From: Roseicyclus mahoneyensis
Lineage (GTDB): Bacteria > Pseudomonadota > Alphaproteobacteria > Rhodobacterales > Rhodobacteraceae
Length of the DNA stretch: 64,000 nucleotides
Direction of reading: 5' to 3'
NCBI RefSeq assembly: GCF_003148775.1
Contig: NZ_QGGW01000011.1
Coordinates: 1 to 64,000 of the forward strand
The notes under the pieces are model-generated. The model was not told the origin of the DNA, made no database searches, and was given only the letters and a program-made list of their open reading frames with translations. The position numbers were made by a program, and so were the translations under genes. Positions 1 through 7,982 of this stretch are shown piece after piece (within the stretch, counting starts at the first letter, position 1; the number at the start of each line of letters is the position of its first letter).

Positions 1-2
1 CC

Positions 3-206
3 TGCGTTTCGACATATTCTGATCTCCTCGTCTTGGGGATCAGCAGACCTCAGATCGTAGCTTCCGTCACTGTCCAATTTTCGGGGGGTAGCTCACAGTT
101 CGAGGTCGTCATTCACGGCGCCCTCGCCGATCACAGCCACCCGACAAACCCCGCACCCCTGACCGGTCAGGATTACGAGCACCTGCTGCGCGCCGTCTTT
201 GTCTGA
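3..206 (+). CDS. C-terminal end of an unidentified protein (cut by window edge)
   Basis: This frame is open from the left edge to a TGA at 204-206. It gives 67 residues that read like real protein, with alternating hydrophobic and polar stretches (for example VTVQFSGGSSQFEVVIHG) and a tail ending in LLRAVFV. No start codon is visible because the gene begins outside the window. I do not recognise the family. It converges on the phospholipase-D family gene that ends at 300. A competing minus-strand frame over the same bases is arginine-rich and looks like a shadow. Confidence 0.35.
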   Translation, partial: CVSTYSDLLVLGISRPQIVASVTVQFSGGSSQFEVVIHGALADHSHPTNPAPLTGQDYEHLLRAVFV

Positions 207-299
207 GGTGGAGGGTGAGCCGAGCGGAGCGTGATGACACCCCCAGAGCAGCCGGCAGATCTCCCGCGCGGCATGCCGGGGTTGAGGTTCTGATCCGGT

Positions 300-1847
300 T
301 CAGAGAATCCACTCCACCGGCAGCCAGCTTGCCGCTCTTGCGAGTGCGCGGCGGATCAGGCTGGCATTCGGTTCGGTCGTGTGGGTCGTTTCCTCGCCGT
401 CCGGTGTCATTTCTTGCCAGATCAGTGATCCACCGTCGCTCCGCATAACCTCGTAAACCATGCGCCGCGCGTCGAGCGCCTGTGAAAGCGCAACTGCGAT
501 CCGGGGGCTTTCAACGAGGACGCCCATCTCGGTGTTGAGCATCGCCGAGCGCGGATCGAAATTGAACGAGCCAACGAAAATGCGCTGTCCGTCGATGGCG
601 AAGGTCTTGGCGTGCAGGCTGGACCTTGGCCCCATCAGGATGGCGGACAGGTCGACACCAGGGCTCTCATCTCGGTCCGGGCGCAATTCCAGGATCGTCA
701 CGCCTGCGTCGAGGAGATCGGGGCGATAGTTCATCCATGCCGAATGAACGATCGGCACATCTGTTGCCGCAAGCGAATTGGTCATCAGGCGTACCTCCCG
801 GCCCTCGCCGGCAAGTCCCGAGAAAAGATCGGTCCCGGCGCGGCCCGGGATCAGATAAGCCGAAACGACATCGAGGCTGGTCTCGGTTTCCGCCAGCAGC
901 GGCGCCAGACGCGCCATGAGGAGCGCGCTTTGGTCGGCCTGCCCCAAAGCTTTGGCCGGGTCATCGCTCATCAGTGTAACTTCGGTCCATTCAAGGATCG
1001 GGTCACCTGCCATGATCTGGCGCACCAGCGCCGACGCGCCGATAGCGGCAAGGTAGTCGGATGCAGCGACGCTCTCTCGCGCGTCGGACGCGGCGGCCGC
1101 AAGCCCATCCATGCCGTTCGGGTCTGGGGCAAGGATCATGTCGGCCGGGTATGCAGACGCGCTGTTCCAGTAGCGGTCGAAATCTGTCGCGACATCCGCG
1201 GCAATGGGGCCGACGCCCAGCACATCCAGATCGAAGTAGCCAACGCCCTCACCGTAGACGAAATAGATGTCGCCGATGTTGCGGCCGCCAAGGATCGTGG
1301 CGACGCCGTCGACCGTCATCGATTTGTTGTGCATCCGGCGATTGAGGCGGAAAAAGTCGAACCCGTAGGACAAGAGCCTGGGTTGCCTCAGGACAAAGGG
1401 ATTGAACAGGCGCACCTCAATCATGGGGTGGGCGTGCAGCGCAGCCAGCACATCATCGAGCCCCGGAATGCCGTTGTCATCCAGCAACAGCCGGACGCGG
1501 ACGCCCCGGTCTGCCGCCGCACGCAATTCGTCCAGCAACAACCAGCCCGTCGTGTCGGTCTGCCAGATGTAGTACTGCACATCGATCGAAGCCTCGGCGG
1601 CGCGTGCCAAAAGGATGCGGGCGGACAGCGCATCGCGCCCGTCCACAAGCGGCACCACGCCGCTGTGCCCCGGATGGTCCACCATGCCTGCAAGCACCGC
1701 AGCGCCAAGCCGCGTATCGGGGCTGGGCGGAATGGCAACGCCGGCCTCGATGCCTGACCTGTCGGGCAAGGGATGCGCAAGCTTGAGCGCTCCGAGGCCC
1801 ACGCCCACGAGCAGGGCGAGACCAAGAAGAGCTTTCACTATCTTCAT
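300..1847 (-). CDS. Phospholipase D / cardiolipin synthase-like protein
   Basis: A 515-residue member of the phospholipase-D superfamily, close in layout to the ClsC/YmdC cardiolipin synthases, which join phospholipid head groups by a phosphatidyl-enzyme intermediate. Both catalytic HKD motifs are present: H173-x-K175-x4-D180, followed by GGRNIGD, and H412-x-K414-x4-D419, followed by GSFNFDPRS. An uncleaved N-terminal membrane anchor (about residues 5-22) would hold it on the periplasmic side of the inner membrane. The ATG at 1847 is preceded by a GAGG-like ribosome site. No partner gene (ClsC often pairs with YmdB) is adjacent, so its exact substrate is inferred only from the family. Confidence 0.88.
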   Translation of the reverse strand: MKIVKALLGLALLVGVGLGALKLAHPLPDRSGIEAGVAIPPSPDTRLGAAVLAGMVDHPGHSGVVPLVDGRDALSARILLARAAEASIDVQYYIWQTDTTGWLLLDELRAAADRGVRVRLLLDDNGIPGLDDVLAALHAHPMIEVRLFNPFVLRQPRLLSYGFDFFRLNRRMHNKSMTVDGVATILGGRNIGDIYFVYGEGVGYFDLDVLGVGPIAADVATDFDRYWNSASAYPADMILAPDPNGMDGLAAAASDARESVAASDYLAAIGASALVRQIMAGDPILEWTEVTLMSDDPAKALGQADQSALLMARLAPLLAETETSLDVVSAYLIPGRAGTDLFSGLAGEGREVRLMTNSLAATDVPIVHSAWMNYRPDLLDAGVTILELRPDRDESPGVDLSAILMGPRSSLHAKTFAIDGQRIFVGSFNFDPRSAMLNTEMGVLVESPRIAVALSQALDARRMVYEVMRSDGGSLIWQEMTPDGEETTHTTEPNASLIRRALARAASWLPVEWIL

Positions 1848-1980
1848 GAAGTGCCTCGATGTGACCGTCAGACTTGACCGCTTGGGCGGCGGACAGGGTC
1901 AATGTGCTGGATTTCCCTGCCGCTGTCTGCCGTGATCCAGACTGTTATCCGCCGTTTGTTCAAGTAGATGACCAGACCGA

Positions 1981-2008
1981 CGTGACCGGCGAACCGCCGC
2001 CGGTCACG
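1981..2008. repeat. Perfect 11-bp hairpin
   Basis: CGTGACCGGCG (1981-1991) and its exact reverse complement (1998-2008) are separated by a six-base loop. The hairpin lies about 135 bases upstream of the phospholipase-D family start. No T-run follows on either strand, so an intrinsic terminator is not supported. It may be a protein-binding site or a leader hairpin. Confidence 0.5.
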
Positions 2009-2504
2009 GGGGCAGGTTGATCGGCTGCTTTAGCGGTGTTCTGCGGATGGGATGTCGCAAGGTCAAAGGCGGCTCTCCTCCCCTTGCGAAGGCGACTGCT
2101 CCCAAGACGCATCCGCCCCTCAGCCAGGTTTTTATGACCAGCGCGGCGTCGATCGCAGCAATCAATTCTGCTCCGACGCCCTGAAACCCCAATAGCCTTG
2201 CCACCGCACGGACAAGGTCGTTCTATGGCGCCTCGCCGCTCTCTTGCAGCCTTCGGGTCATGAAGGCTGAAGCTTCAGATCTTGCCGCGTCAGCCGACAC
2301 GATTTGTCTCTAGCTGACAGCATCACGACGATTTTTCAGTTCTCACCTTCATTCTCCGTGGTGCGCCACTTCCCTAGATTACACCGCTAGCCCTTCTTGG
2401 CCGCCCGAGCAGAGTTTGTGCTTTCGGATGGAACAAGACGTTGTTTCGGTCCGATAGGGCGGATTTTTGTTTTGAGCGAGGATCTTGGCGGTTCCGTCAT
2501 GGCA

Positions 2505-2551
2505 CTTGCCCGTCGTATCGGGCAGCAGTTTTCCCCGATACGACGGGCAAG
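2505..2551. repeat. Perfect 18-bp inverted repeat upstream of the ABC ATPase gene
   Basis: CTTGCCCGTCGTATCGGG at 2505-2522 is repeated as its exact reverse complement at 2534-2551, with an 11-base spacer. It lies 156 bases before the ATPase start. As RNA it would form a very stable stem. There is no T-tract after it, so a simple terminator is unlikely. A leader structure, a remnant of a mobile element end, or a repressor site are all possible. Confidence 0.65.
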
Positions 2552-2707
2552 ACCTCTGGGCCCTATACCGCGGCCGATCCGGGCGAAGTCAGCGCGTGCT
2601 GACCGAAGGCGGCACCGAGTTGCCGCGCGCCTGAGTGATCTGTTACAGAACCGACACATCGCGCGCCTACATGGCGGGGGTTGTCGCGCCCGGCCCCGAG
2701 GGATCCC

Positions 2708-3736
2708 ATGTCCATCACCTTGCAATACTTGCAGAAATCCTTTTCCGGCAAGCCTGCTGTCGACGGTGTGACGCTCGACATCATGCAAGGGGAATTCTTT
2801 GCCATCGTCGGCGCCTCGGGCTGTGGGAAATCGACCTTGTTGCGTTTGATTGCGGGGCTCGAAACGGCGGACGCGGGCGAGATCCATCTGGGCGGGCGGC
2901 AGGTGAGCGGGCCGGGGCTGCATGTGCCGCCCGAGGCGCGTGGCACGGGTTTCGTATTCCAGTCCTACGCGCTCTGGCCGCATCTCGATGTGCGCGGCAA
3001 CGTGGCCTTTCCAGCCGAGGCGGCGGGGCTTGGCCGGGCCGAGGCGGCGGCGCGGGCCGAGCGTCATCTGGCCACCGTGGAACTGTCGGATTTCGCCGGT
3101 CGCAAACCCGCCGACCTGTCGGGCGGGCAGCGGCAGCGCGTGGCGCTGGCGCGCTGTCTGGCGCAAGAGGCGCGCGTGATCTTGATGGACGAGCCGCTCG
3201 CCAATCTCGACCCGCACCTGCGCGCCACGATGGAGGAGGAGCTGAGCACGTTCCACCGCGCTTCGGGCGCCACGACGGTCTATATCACCCATGACCAGCG
3301 CGAGGCGATGGCGGTCGCCGACCGCATGGCGGTGATGGCAGAGGGGCGGTTCCTGCAGGTCGGCACGCCCTCGGAAATATACGACCGGCCCGCCTCGGCG
3401 GCTGTGGCGCGCTTCATCGGGCAAGGCGCGATCCAGCCGGTTTTGATCCGGGGCGGGGTGGCCGAACTGGCCGGTCAGCCCGTCCGCTTGCGCGGGGCCG
3501 AGGGACCAGACGGCGCGCGCGAGGCGCTGTTCCGGCCAGCCGATCTGGCGGTCGGGGCATCGGGTGACGGCCTGCCCGCGCGCGTGCTTTCAGCGCTCTA
3601 CCGAGGCGGGCTGTGGGAGGCGAAGCTGGCGGTCGAGGGCTTGCCCGCGCCCTGTGTCGTGCATCTGCCGGGACCTGTGCGCGCCGGTGAGGCTCTTGGT
3701 CTGCGAGTGCTCGGCGGCTGGGTCCTGCCCGGCTGA
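2708..3736 (+). CDS. ABC transporter ATP-binding protein, iron(III) type
   Basis: A 342-residue ATPase that would power a periplasmic-binding-protein-dependent importer of the FbpABC/AfuABC (ferric iron) class. Walker A GASGCGKST is at residues 35-43, the signature LSGGQRQR near 137-144, Walker B ILMDEP near 158-163, and the switch histidine in YITHD. A C-terminal TOBE-like regulatory extension follows. The ATG at 2708 is preferred: it gives the usual FbpC N-terminus and has a GAGGG upstream. A TTG at 2681 is the alternative. The gene converges on its likely permease and binding-protein partners, which lie on the opposite strand. Confidence 0.9.
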   Translation: MSITLQYLQKSFSGKPAVDGVTLDIMQGEFFAIVGASGCGKSTLLRLIAGLETADAGEIHLGGRQVSGPGLHVPPEARGTGFVFQSYALWPHLDVRGNVAFPAEAAGLGRAEAAARAERHLATVELSDFAGRKPADLSGGQRQRVALARCLAQEARVILMDEPLANLDPHLRATMEEELSTFHRASGATTVYITHDQREAMAVADRMAVMAEGRFLQVGTPSEIYDRPASAAVARFIGQGAIQPVLIRGGVAELAGQPVRLRGAEGPDGAREALFRPADLAVGASGDGLPARVLSALYRGGLWEAKLAVEGLPAPCVVHLPGPVRAGEALGLRVLGGWVLPG

Positions 3737-3739
3737 TGT

Positions 3740-5413
3740 TCAAAGCCGCCAGGGCACCACGCCGGGCGGCATCCGCCGCCCCAACAGGTCGAGCAGCGCC
3801 ATCAGCACCACCGTCGCCACCACCGTGACGGTCGACATCGCGGCGGCCAGCACCGTGTAGCCGCCATTCTCGTAATTGTAGATGACGGTCCCGATCGTCT
3901 CGGTCCCCGAGGACCACAACAGCGCAGAGACCGTGATCTCGTTATAGGCGGTCAGGAACACCAGCATCCCGCCCGCCGCCGCGGCGGGCGCCACCAGCGG
4001 CAGGAAGATCCGCCGCATACGCAGGCTCCAGCCCGCGCCCGCGACCCGCGCCGCCTCGTCCAGCGCGGGGTCAAGCTGCAGACAGGCCGCCGACACCGGT
4101 TTGAGCGCGACGGCGAAAAAGGCGCAGAGATAGGCCAGCACGATCAGCGTGAGCGTGTTGTAGACCGACACCCCGACCAGCGGCAGCGGCCGCAGGAAGG
4201 TCAGGATGAAGGCGATCGAGATGACGATGCCGGGAATGGCATAGGTGGTTTCCGCCAGTGTCGACACCACCCGCCCGATGCCTCGGCCCGGCCCCGGCGG
4301 CCCCGATGTGGCCCGCGCCAGCAGCGCGCCCAGACCGGCGAGAGCCAGCGCAGCCACGCCCGCCGCGAGGGTCGAATTCACAAAGGCGCGCGCCGTGACC
4401 GACTGGCGAAACAGGACCTGTTCGAAATTGGCCAGCGTGAGGGTCTCAAGGGTCAAGGTCACGCCATAGGTGGGCACCAGTGCCGTGCCGACAAGGGCGG
4501 CCATGGGCAGGCCTAGGATCACAAGAACCATGAGCCCGATCCCGGCCTCGGCCAAGGGCCGCGCGCGACCGAGGTCGAGCCGCATCGGCGGCTGCGGCGG
4601 GCCGATCAGCGCCGCGCGGCTGCGCGCGGAGAGCCATGTCTGGACCAGTACCAGCGCGATGGCGATCAGCGCCATCAGCGCCGACATCACCGCCACATCG
4701 GCCAACATCGAGGGGCCGAAGCTCGACAAGCGCTGCCAGATCAGGACGGGCAGGGTCGTGTAGCGCCCCGGAATTCCGAGCAGCGCGGGGATACCGAAAT
4801 TGCCGAGCGCCGAGACAAAGGCCAGCGCATAGGCCGCGAGCAGGCTTGGCACAAGCAGCGGCAGGATGATCTTGGCCAGCAGGCGCGCGGTGCCCGCACC
4901 CGACACGCGCGCGGCCTCGGCCATCTCGCGGGGCAGGGCGCGCAGCGCCGCCAGAACCACCAGAAACACCAGCGGCATGTGCTGCACCGCCAGCAGCGCG
5001 ATGACGCCGCCCCGCCCGTAGAGCGGGTGGGGCGAGCCCAAGGGCGGCGCCAGCCCCACAGCGCCCAGAAGCGGCGAAGACGGCCCCAGCGCCTGCGTCC
5101 AGGCAATCGCGGTCACATGCGGCGGGATCATCATCGGGATCAGGATCAGAAAGGTGAACACCGCCTTGCCGCGCAGGTTCGTCAGCCCCACGACCAATGC
5201 CAGCCCAGCCCCAAGCCCCAGCGACAGCGTGGCCGAGACCGCCGCGCTGTCGAGCGAGTTCCACAAGGCGCGTGCGACCGAGCGGTTCCCCAGCGCGCCT
5301 TGCAGCGGCGCAAGCGAGGGAAGGCCATCCACCAGCAGGCCCTGCCGCAGCATCAGGCCCAGCGGCACCAGCATCAGGGCCACCGCAAACAGCGCGAGGG
5401 CGGCAAGGCTCAA
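3740..5413 (-). CDS. ABC transporter permease, iron(III) type (fused two-domain FbpB-like)
   Basis: About 557 residues with two homologous permease halves of roughly six membrane segments each, the layout of FbpB/SfuB-type iron(III) permeases. Each half carries an EAA-type loop (EAARVSGAG in the first half, DEAARVAGAG in the second) that contacts the ATPase. The annotated start is a TTG at 5413. The frame stays open upstream to the stop of the binding-protein gene, adding a basic stretch YRKYLPGG, with only a CTG as possible initiator. The real start may therefore lie upstream. It ends 4 bases from the convergent ATPase stop. Confidence 0.88.
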   Translation of the reverse strand: MSLAALALFAVALMLVPLGLMLRQGLLVDGLPSLAPLQGALGNRSVARALWNSLDSAAVSATLSLGLGAGLALVVGLTNLRGKAVFTFLILIPMMIPPHVTAIAWTQALGPSSPLLGAVGLAPPLGSPHPLYGRGGVIALLAVQHMPLVFLVVLAALRALPREMAEAARVSGAGTARLLAKIILPLLVPSLLAAYALAFVSALGNFGIPALLGIPGRYTTLPVLIWQRLSSFGPSMLADVAVMSALMALIAIALVLVQTWLSARSRAALIGPPQPPMRLDLGRARPLAEAGIGLMVLVILGLPMAALVGTALVPTYGVTLTLETLTLANFEQVLFRQSVTARAFVNSTLAAGVAALALAGLGALLARATSGPPGPGRGIGRVVSTLAETTYAIPGIVISIAFILTFLRPLPLVGVSVYNTLTLIVLAYLCAFFAVALKPVSAACLQLDPALDEAARVAGAGWSLRMRRIFLPLVAPAAAAGGMLVFLTAYNEITVSALLWSSGTETIGTVIYNYENGGYTVLAAAMSTVTVVATVVLMALLDLLGRRMPPGVVPWRL

Positions 5414-5455
5414 TGCCTCGCCGCCCGGCAGGTATTTTCGATAGGTGGTCAGGGC

Positions 5456-6442
5456 TCAGCCGCCGAAGATCTCGACGAAACGCAGGCGGTAGTCCTCGGC
5501 ATTTTCCAGCGCCACGGCCGGGTCGAACTCCAGCAGCTGGATCTGGTCCATCGCCGGGAAGCCTTCGGGCGGGGCGATGGCCGGGTGCGCGGGCAGGTAG
5601 CCCATGTCGGCGGCCAGTTGCTGTCCTTCGGGCGAGATCAGGAAATCGACGAAGGCTTGCGCGGCGGGCACGTTCTGCGCGGTGGACAGGATCGCCACCG
5701 GCTCGGTCACGGCCGAGACGCCTTCCTCCGGAAAGACGAAGGCCACCGGCGCGCCGTTGGGGATCTCGCGGATCGGCAGGAAGTCGACGACCATGCCGAA
5801 CATCTGCTCGCCGCCGGCGACCGCGTTGTAGACGCCGCCATTGCCGCCCTGCGGGTTGGTGCCCTGTGCTGCCAGACCCTCGTAGTATGCCCAGCCAAGG
5901 TCGGGGTGCGAGGTCAGCGCGACCATGTGGATCGTGGCCGCACCCGACGCCAGCGGCGAAGGCATGGCGATCTGGCCCTGCGCCTCGGGCCGCAGCAGGT
6001 CGGACCAGCTTTCGGGCACGAAGGGGGCGGCGGTGTTGTAGATGATCCCGGTGGTGATCAGCTTGGTCGAGAAATAATGCCGCTCCGGGTCCATCAGGGC
6101 CGGGTCATAGGCCGAGACATCGGCCTCCGGGTAGGGCATCAGGCGGCCCTGCGCCTCGAGCCCTTCCATCACCACGGTGTCGGCGATCAGCAGCACATCG
6201 GGCTGCGGGCTGCCGGCGGCAAACTCGGCCTCGAGCCGCGCCATGACCTGTGTGGTGCCGTCGCGGATCCAGTCGACGGTCACGTTGGGGTAGACCGCGT
6301 TGAACGCATCGACGGTGCGCTGCGCATCCTCGTTGGGCTGCGAGGTGTAAAGCACCAGCCGCCCCGACACGTCATCGGTCTGGGCCAGAGCCGGGCCGGC
6401 CAGCAGGGCGGCGGCAAGCGTTGCGATCATCGGCGTTTTCAT
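5456..6442 (-). CDS. ABC transporter periplasmic binding protein, iron(III) type
   Basis: A 328-residue extracellular solute-binding protein (family 1, FbpA/AfuA-like) with a signal peptide (MKTPMIATLAAALLAGPALA, cleaved before QTDD). The start at 6442 is preceded by GAGGGGA at good spacing. A longer frame beginning at 6577 reads through remnants of another gene and is rejected. Following motifs include LVLYTSQPNED, as in iron(III)-binding proteins. The gene is the first of a minus-strand operon with the permease. Substrate is inferred; 2-aminoethylphosphonate and other small-molecule importers share this family. Confidence 0.87.
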   Translation of the reverse strand: MKTPMIATLAAALLAGPALAQTDDVSGRLVLYTSQPNEDAQRTVDAFNAVYPNVTVDWIRDGTTQVMARLEAEFAAGSPQPDVLLIADTVVMEGLEAQGRLMPYPEADVSAYDPALMDPERHYFSTKLITTGIIYNTAAPFVPESWSDLLRPEAQGQIAMPSPLASGAATIHMVALTSHPDLGWAYYEGLAAQGTNPQGGNGGVYNAVAGGEQMFGMVVDFLPIREIPNGAPVAFVFPEEGVSAVTEPVAILSTAQNVPAAQAFVDFLISPEGQQLAADMGYLPAHPAIAPPEGFPAMDQIQLLEFDPAVALENAEDYRLRFVEIFGG

Positions 6443-6572
6443 GGTGGTTCCCCTCGTCCGGAATCGGAATGTTCCCGACGGGTCCGCTACCGCGCCCAGA
6501 TGACAGGCGCATGACGACGTCAGCAGCACCGCGTAAAGCGCGATCAGCGCGTTGGCGCGGCGCAGGGTGCCA

Positions 6573-6758
6573 ATCATGGACCCAGCTCAGCCGCAGGTGA
6601 AAATTCAAAAGCGTAATCAGGCCGACAACGAAACACAGCACATAGGCCAGCGCGGAGGCATAGCCCATTGCGAAAGGCGCGAAGGCGTTTTGGTAGTTCT
6701 AGAAGGCCAGCGTGGTCGAGGCCCGGTTCGGCCCGCGGTCCAAGGCCTGCATGATGCG
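6573..6758 (-). pseudogene. Remnant of a sugar ABC transporter permease (MalF/UgpA-type C-terminus)
   Basis: Read on the minus strand, this stretch gives the C-terminal end of a sugar permease: GPNRASTTLAF, an in-frame TAG, then NYQNAFAPFAMGYASALAYV and a last membrane helix ending LSWVHDW. Family members have the pattern GGP-x-x-A-T-x-T-L-x-x-Y-I-Y-x-x-A-F followed by MGYASALA. The match is clear, and the internal amber codon shows decay. Only about 60 codons survive. Just after it, near 6577, a second fragment (MIGTLRRANALIALYAVLL) could be the N-terminus of the partner MalG/UgpE permease, cut off by the iron-type binding-protein gene. Confidence 0.6.
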
Positions 6759-7017
6759 CAGCGTAGTCCGGGATCAATCGCGCTGCGGCATCCGGCGGCG
6801 CATGCCGCGCCTTCAGATTTCCGTCATCGCGGGAGCGACCACCGTCACCGGCGCACCGGCGCTGGCGCATCGGCGGCATCCTCTTCTCGGGCCTCGAATC
6901 GCGCGATGAGGTGCCGGCGACTGAATTTTCCTGTCAACTTTGCTTGCCAGTCACAGGAAATCTGGCATTTTCGTCAATTAATAAAGACGGTGCAGGTCAT
7001 CTTGCCGAAGCAAAACA
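6759..7017. other. Intergenic remainder between the permease scar and the B12-protein promoter
   Basis: No defendable gene. With the scar at 6573-6758 and the leader up to 7145, this forms a gene-poor stretch of about 700 bases. The right part (6910-7020) becomes AT-rich, as expected near a promoter for the downstream B12-binding protein gene. Confidence 0.4.
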
Positions 7018-7035
7018 TGTAAATCTGGGTTGACA
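7018..7035. promoter_or_regulatory. TGT-N12-ACA motif (PpsR/CrtJ-like) overlapping a TTGACA box
   Basis: TGT at 7018-7020 and ACA at 7033-7035 are exactly 12 bases apart, the consensus spacing for PpsR/CrtJ redox- and light-linked repressors in phototrophic Rhodobacteraceae. The right half overlaps a TTGACA (7030-7035) that could be a -35 box. A TATACT lies downstream at 7046-7051 but only 10 bases away, too close for a normal promoter. The motif is short, so chance occurrence is possible. Confidence 0.3.
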
Positions 7036-7145
7036 GATTGCGCGGTATACTGTGGTCTTCAATCAGGGAAGCGCGCGGAAGAAGGTCAGTTCCCCCGGGT
7101 TTCGGGGTGTCCGCCCTTGCAGACGATGAAAGACGAGTGACCGCC

Positions 7146-7982
7146 ATGACCGATCAACCGCAGATCCCCGCTCCCCGCCCCGGCAATTGCCCAGGTCGCC
7201 CGTCTGACCTGTCGCGTCTCGCGCAAAGCGCTGTGGCCCGACTTTGCGCCGAGATGCGCGCGCAGCCCGGTCGAACCGATGCGCAAAAGGTGCTGGGCGA
7301 CCCCTGCGCAGCGGCGCTGGCCTATGCGCTGTGCGACGACGATGATCTGGCCGCATCCGTGCTGGTCGAGGACCTGCTGGAGGCGGGTCTTTCGGTCGAG
7401 GATGTCTGTTTCGATCATCTTGCCCCCGCCGCCCGCCGCTTGGGTGAGCTTTGGGACAAGGACCGCCTGCCATTCAGCGAGGTGGCATTGGCCAGCGCGC
7501 GCATCCAGGCGATCCTGCGCCGCATGCCCGCCAGCCGGATGACGCCGTCCTGCGCGCACGGCAAGGGCGCGGTCTTTGCCGCCGTCCCGGGTGAGCAACA
7601 TACGCTGGGCGTGATGATGGCCGCCGATCTGTTCCGCCGCAACGGCTGGGATGTGGGGCTGATGGTGGGCCAGACCCATGACGAGCTTGTCTCGCGCATC
7701 TCACGCGACGACCGGCCGGTGATCGGGCTCAGCTGTTCGGGCGATCATTCCTACCCCGCACTGCGGCGGCTTCTGGCGGCGCTGGCCCGCACGCGGCCCG
7801 ATGCGCAGATGCTGCTGTCGGGGCAGATCATCAAGGACGCCGCAAAGCTTACCACGCTGCCTGCGCCGGTCACGCTGGTCGCCGATGTGGCCGAGGCCGA
7901 GGCCCAGATGATCCGGATCGAGGCGATGGTGGCCGCAAACCGCAAGGGTCAGTCGCAGCGCCGGTCCAACTCGGCGGCGTAG
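7146..7982 (+). CDS. Cobalamin (B12)-binding domain protein, AerR/PpaA- or SCHIC-like
   Basis: A 278-residue soluble protein made of a helical cap (about residues 45-130, containing LGELWDKDRL) and a Rossmann-type B12-binding domain (about 142-260). The latter starts AAVPGEQHTLG and has glycine-rich loops LSCSGDHS and LLSGQIIKD. This is the arrangement of light or redox sensors such as AerR/PpaA and the B12 part of CarH. No DNA-binding domain is present, so it may act through a partner. H152 in the HTLG motif could be the cobalt ligand. The ATG at 7146 gives the natural N-terminus; 36 upstream codons are rejected. Its last 34 bases overlap the convergent WYL gene. Confidence 0.75.
   Translation: MTDQPQIPAPRPGNCPGRPSDLSRLAQSAVARLCAEMRAQPGRTDAQKVLGDPCAAALAYALCDDDDLAASVLVEDLLEAGLSVEDVCFDHLAPAARRLGELWDKDRLPFSEVALASARIQAILRRMPASRMTPSCAHGKGAVFAAVPGEQHTLGVMMAADLFRRNGWDVGLMVGQTHDELVSRISRDDRPVIGLSCSGDHSYPALRRLLAALARTRPDAQMLLSGQIIKDAAKLTTLPAPVTLVADVAEAEAQMIRIEAMVAANRKGQSQRRSNSAA

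Larger units (their letters stand above)
1848..2707. other. 860-base region without a convincing gene
   Basis: I see no gene I would defend here. The region holds two strong inverted repeats (listed separately) and one short minus-strand open stretch at about 2004-2222. That stretch encodes a peptide beginning DLVRAVARLLGFQGVGAEL, which may be a leftover protein fragment. The right end is the leader of the ABC transporter ATPase gene. Confidence 0.5.

Noticed and set aside
612-1757. Long plus-strand frame opposite the phospholipase-D family gene
   Set aside because: Mirror frame of a GC-rich gene, with no ribosome site and no domain; the minus strand carries both HKD motifs.
6443-6577. Extended start of the iron-type binding protein
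   Set aside because: The extension covers the permease scar; the start at 6442 has a signal peptide and a strong ribosome site.
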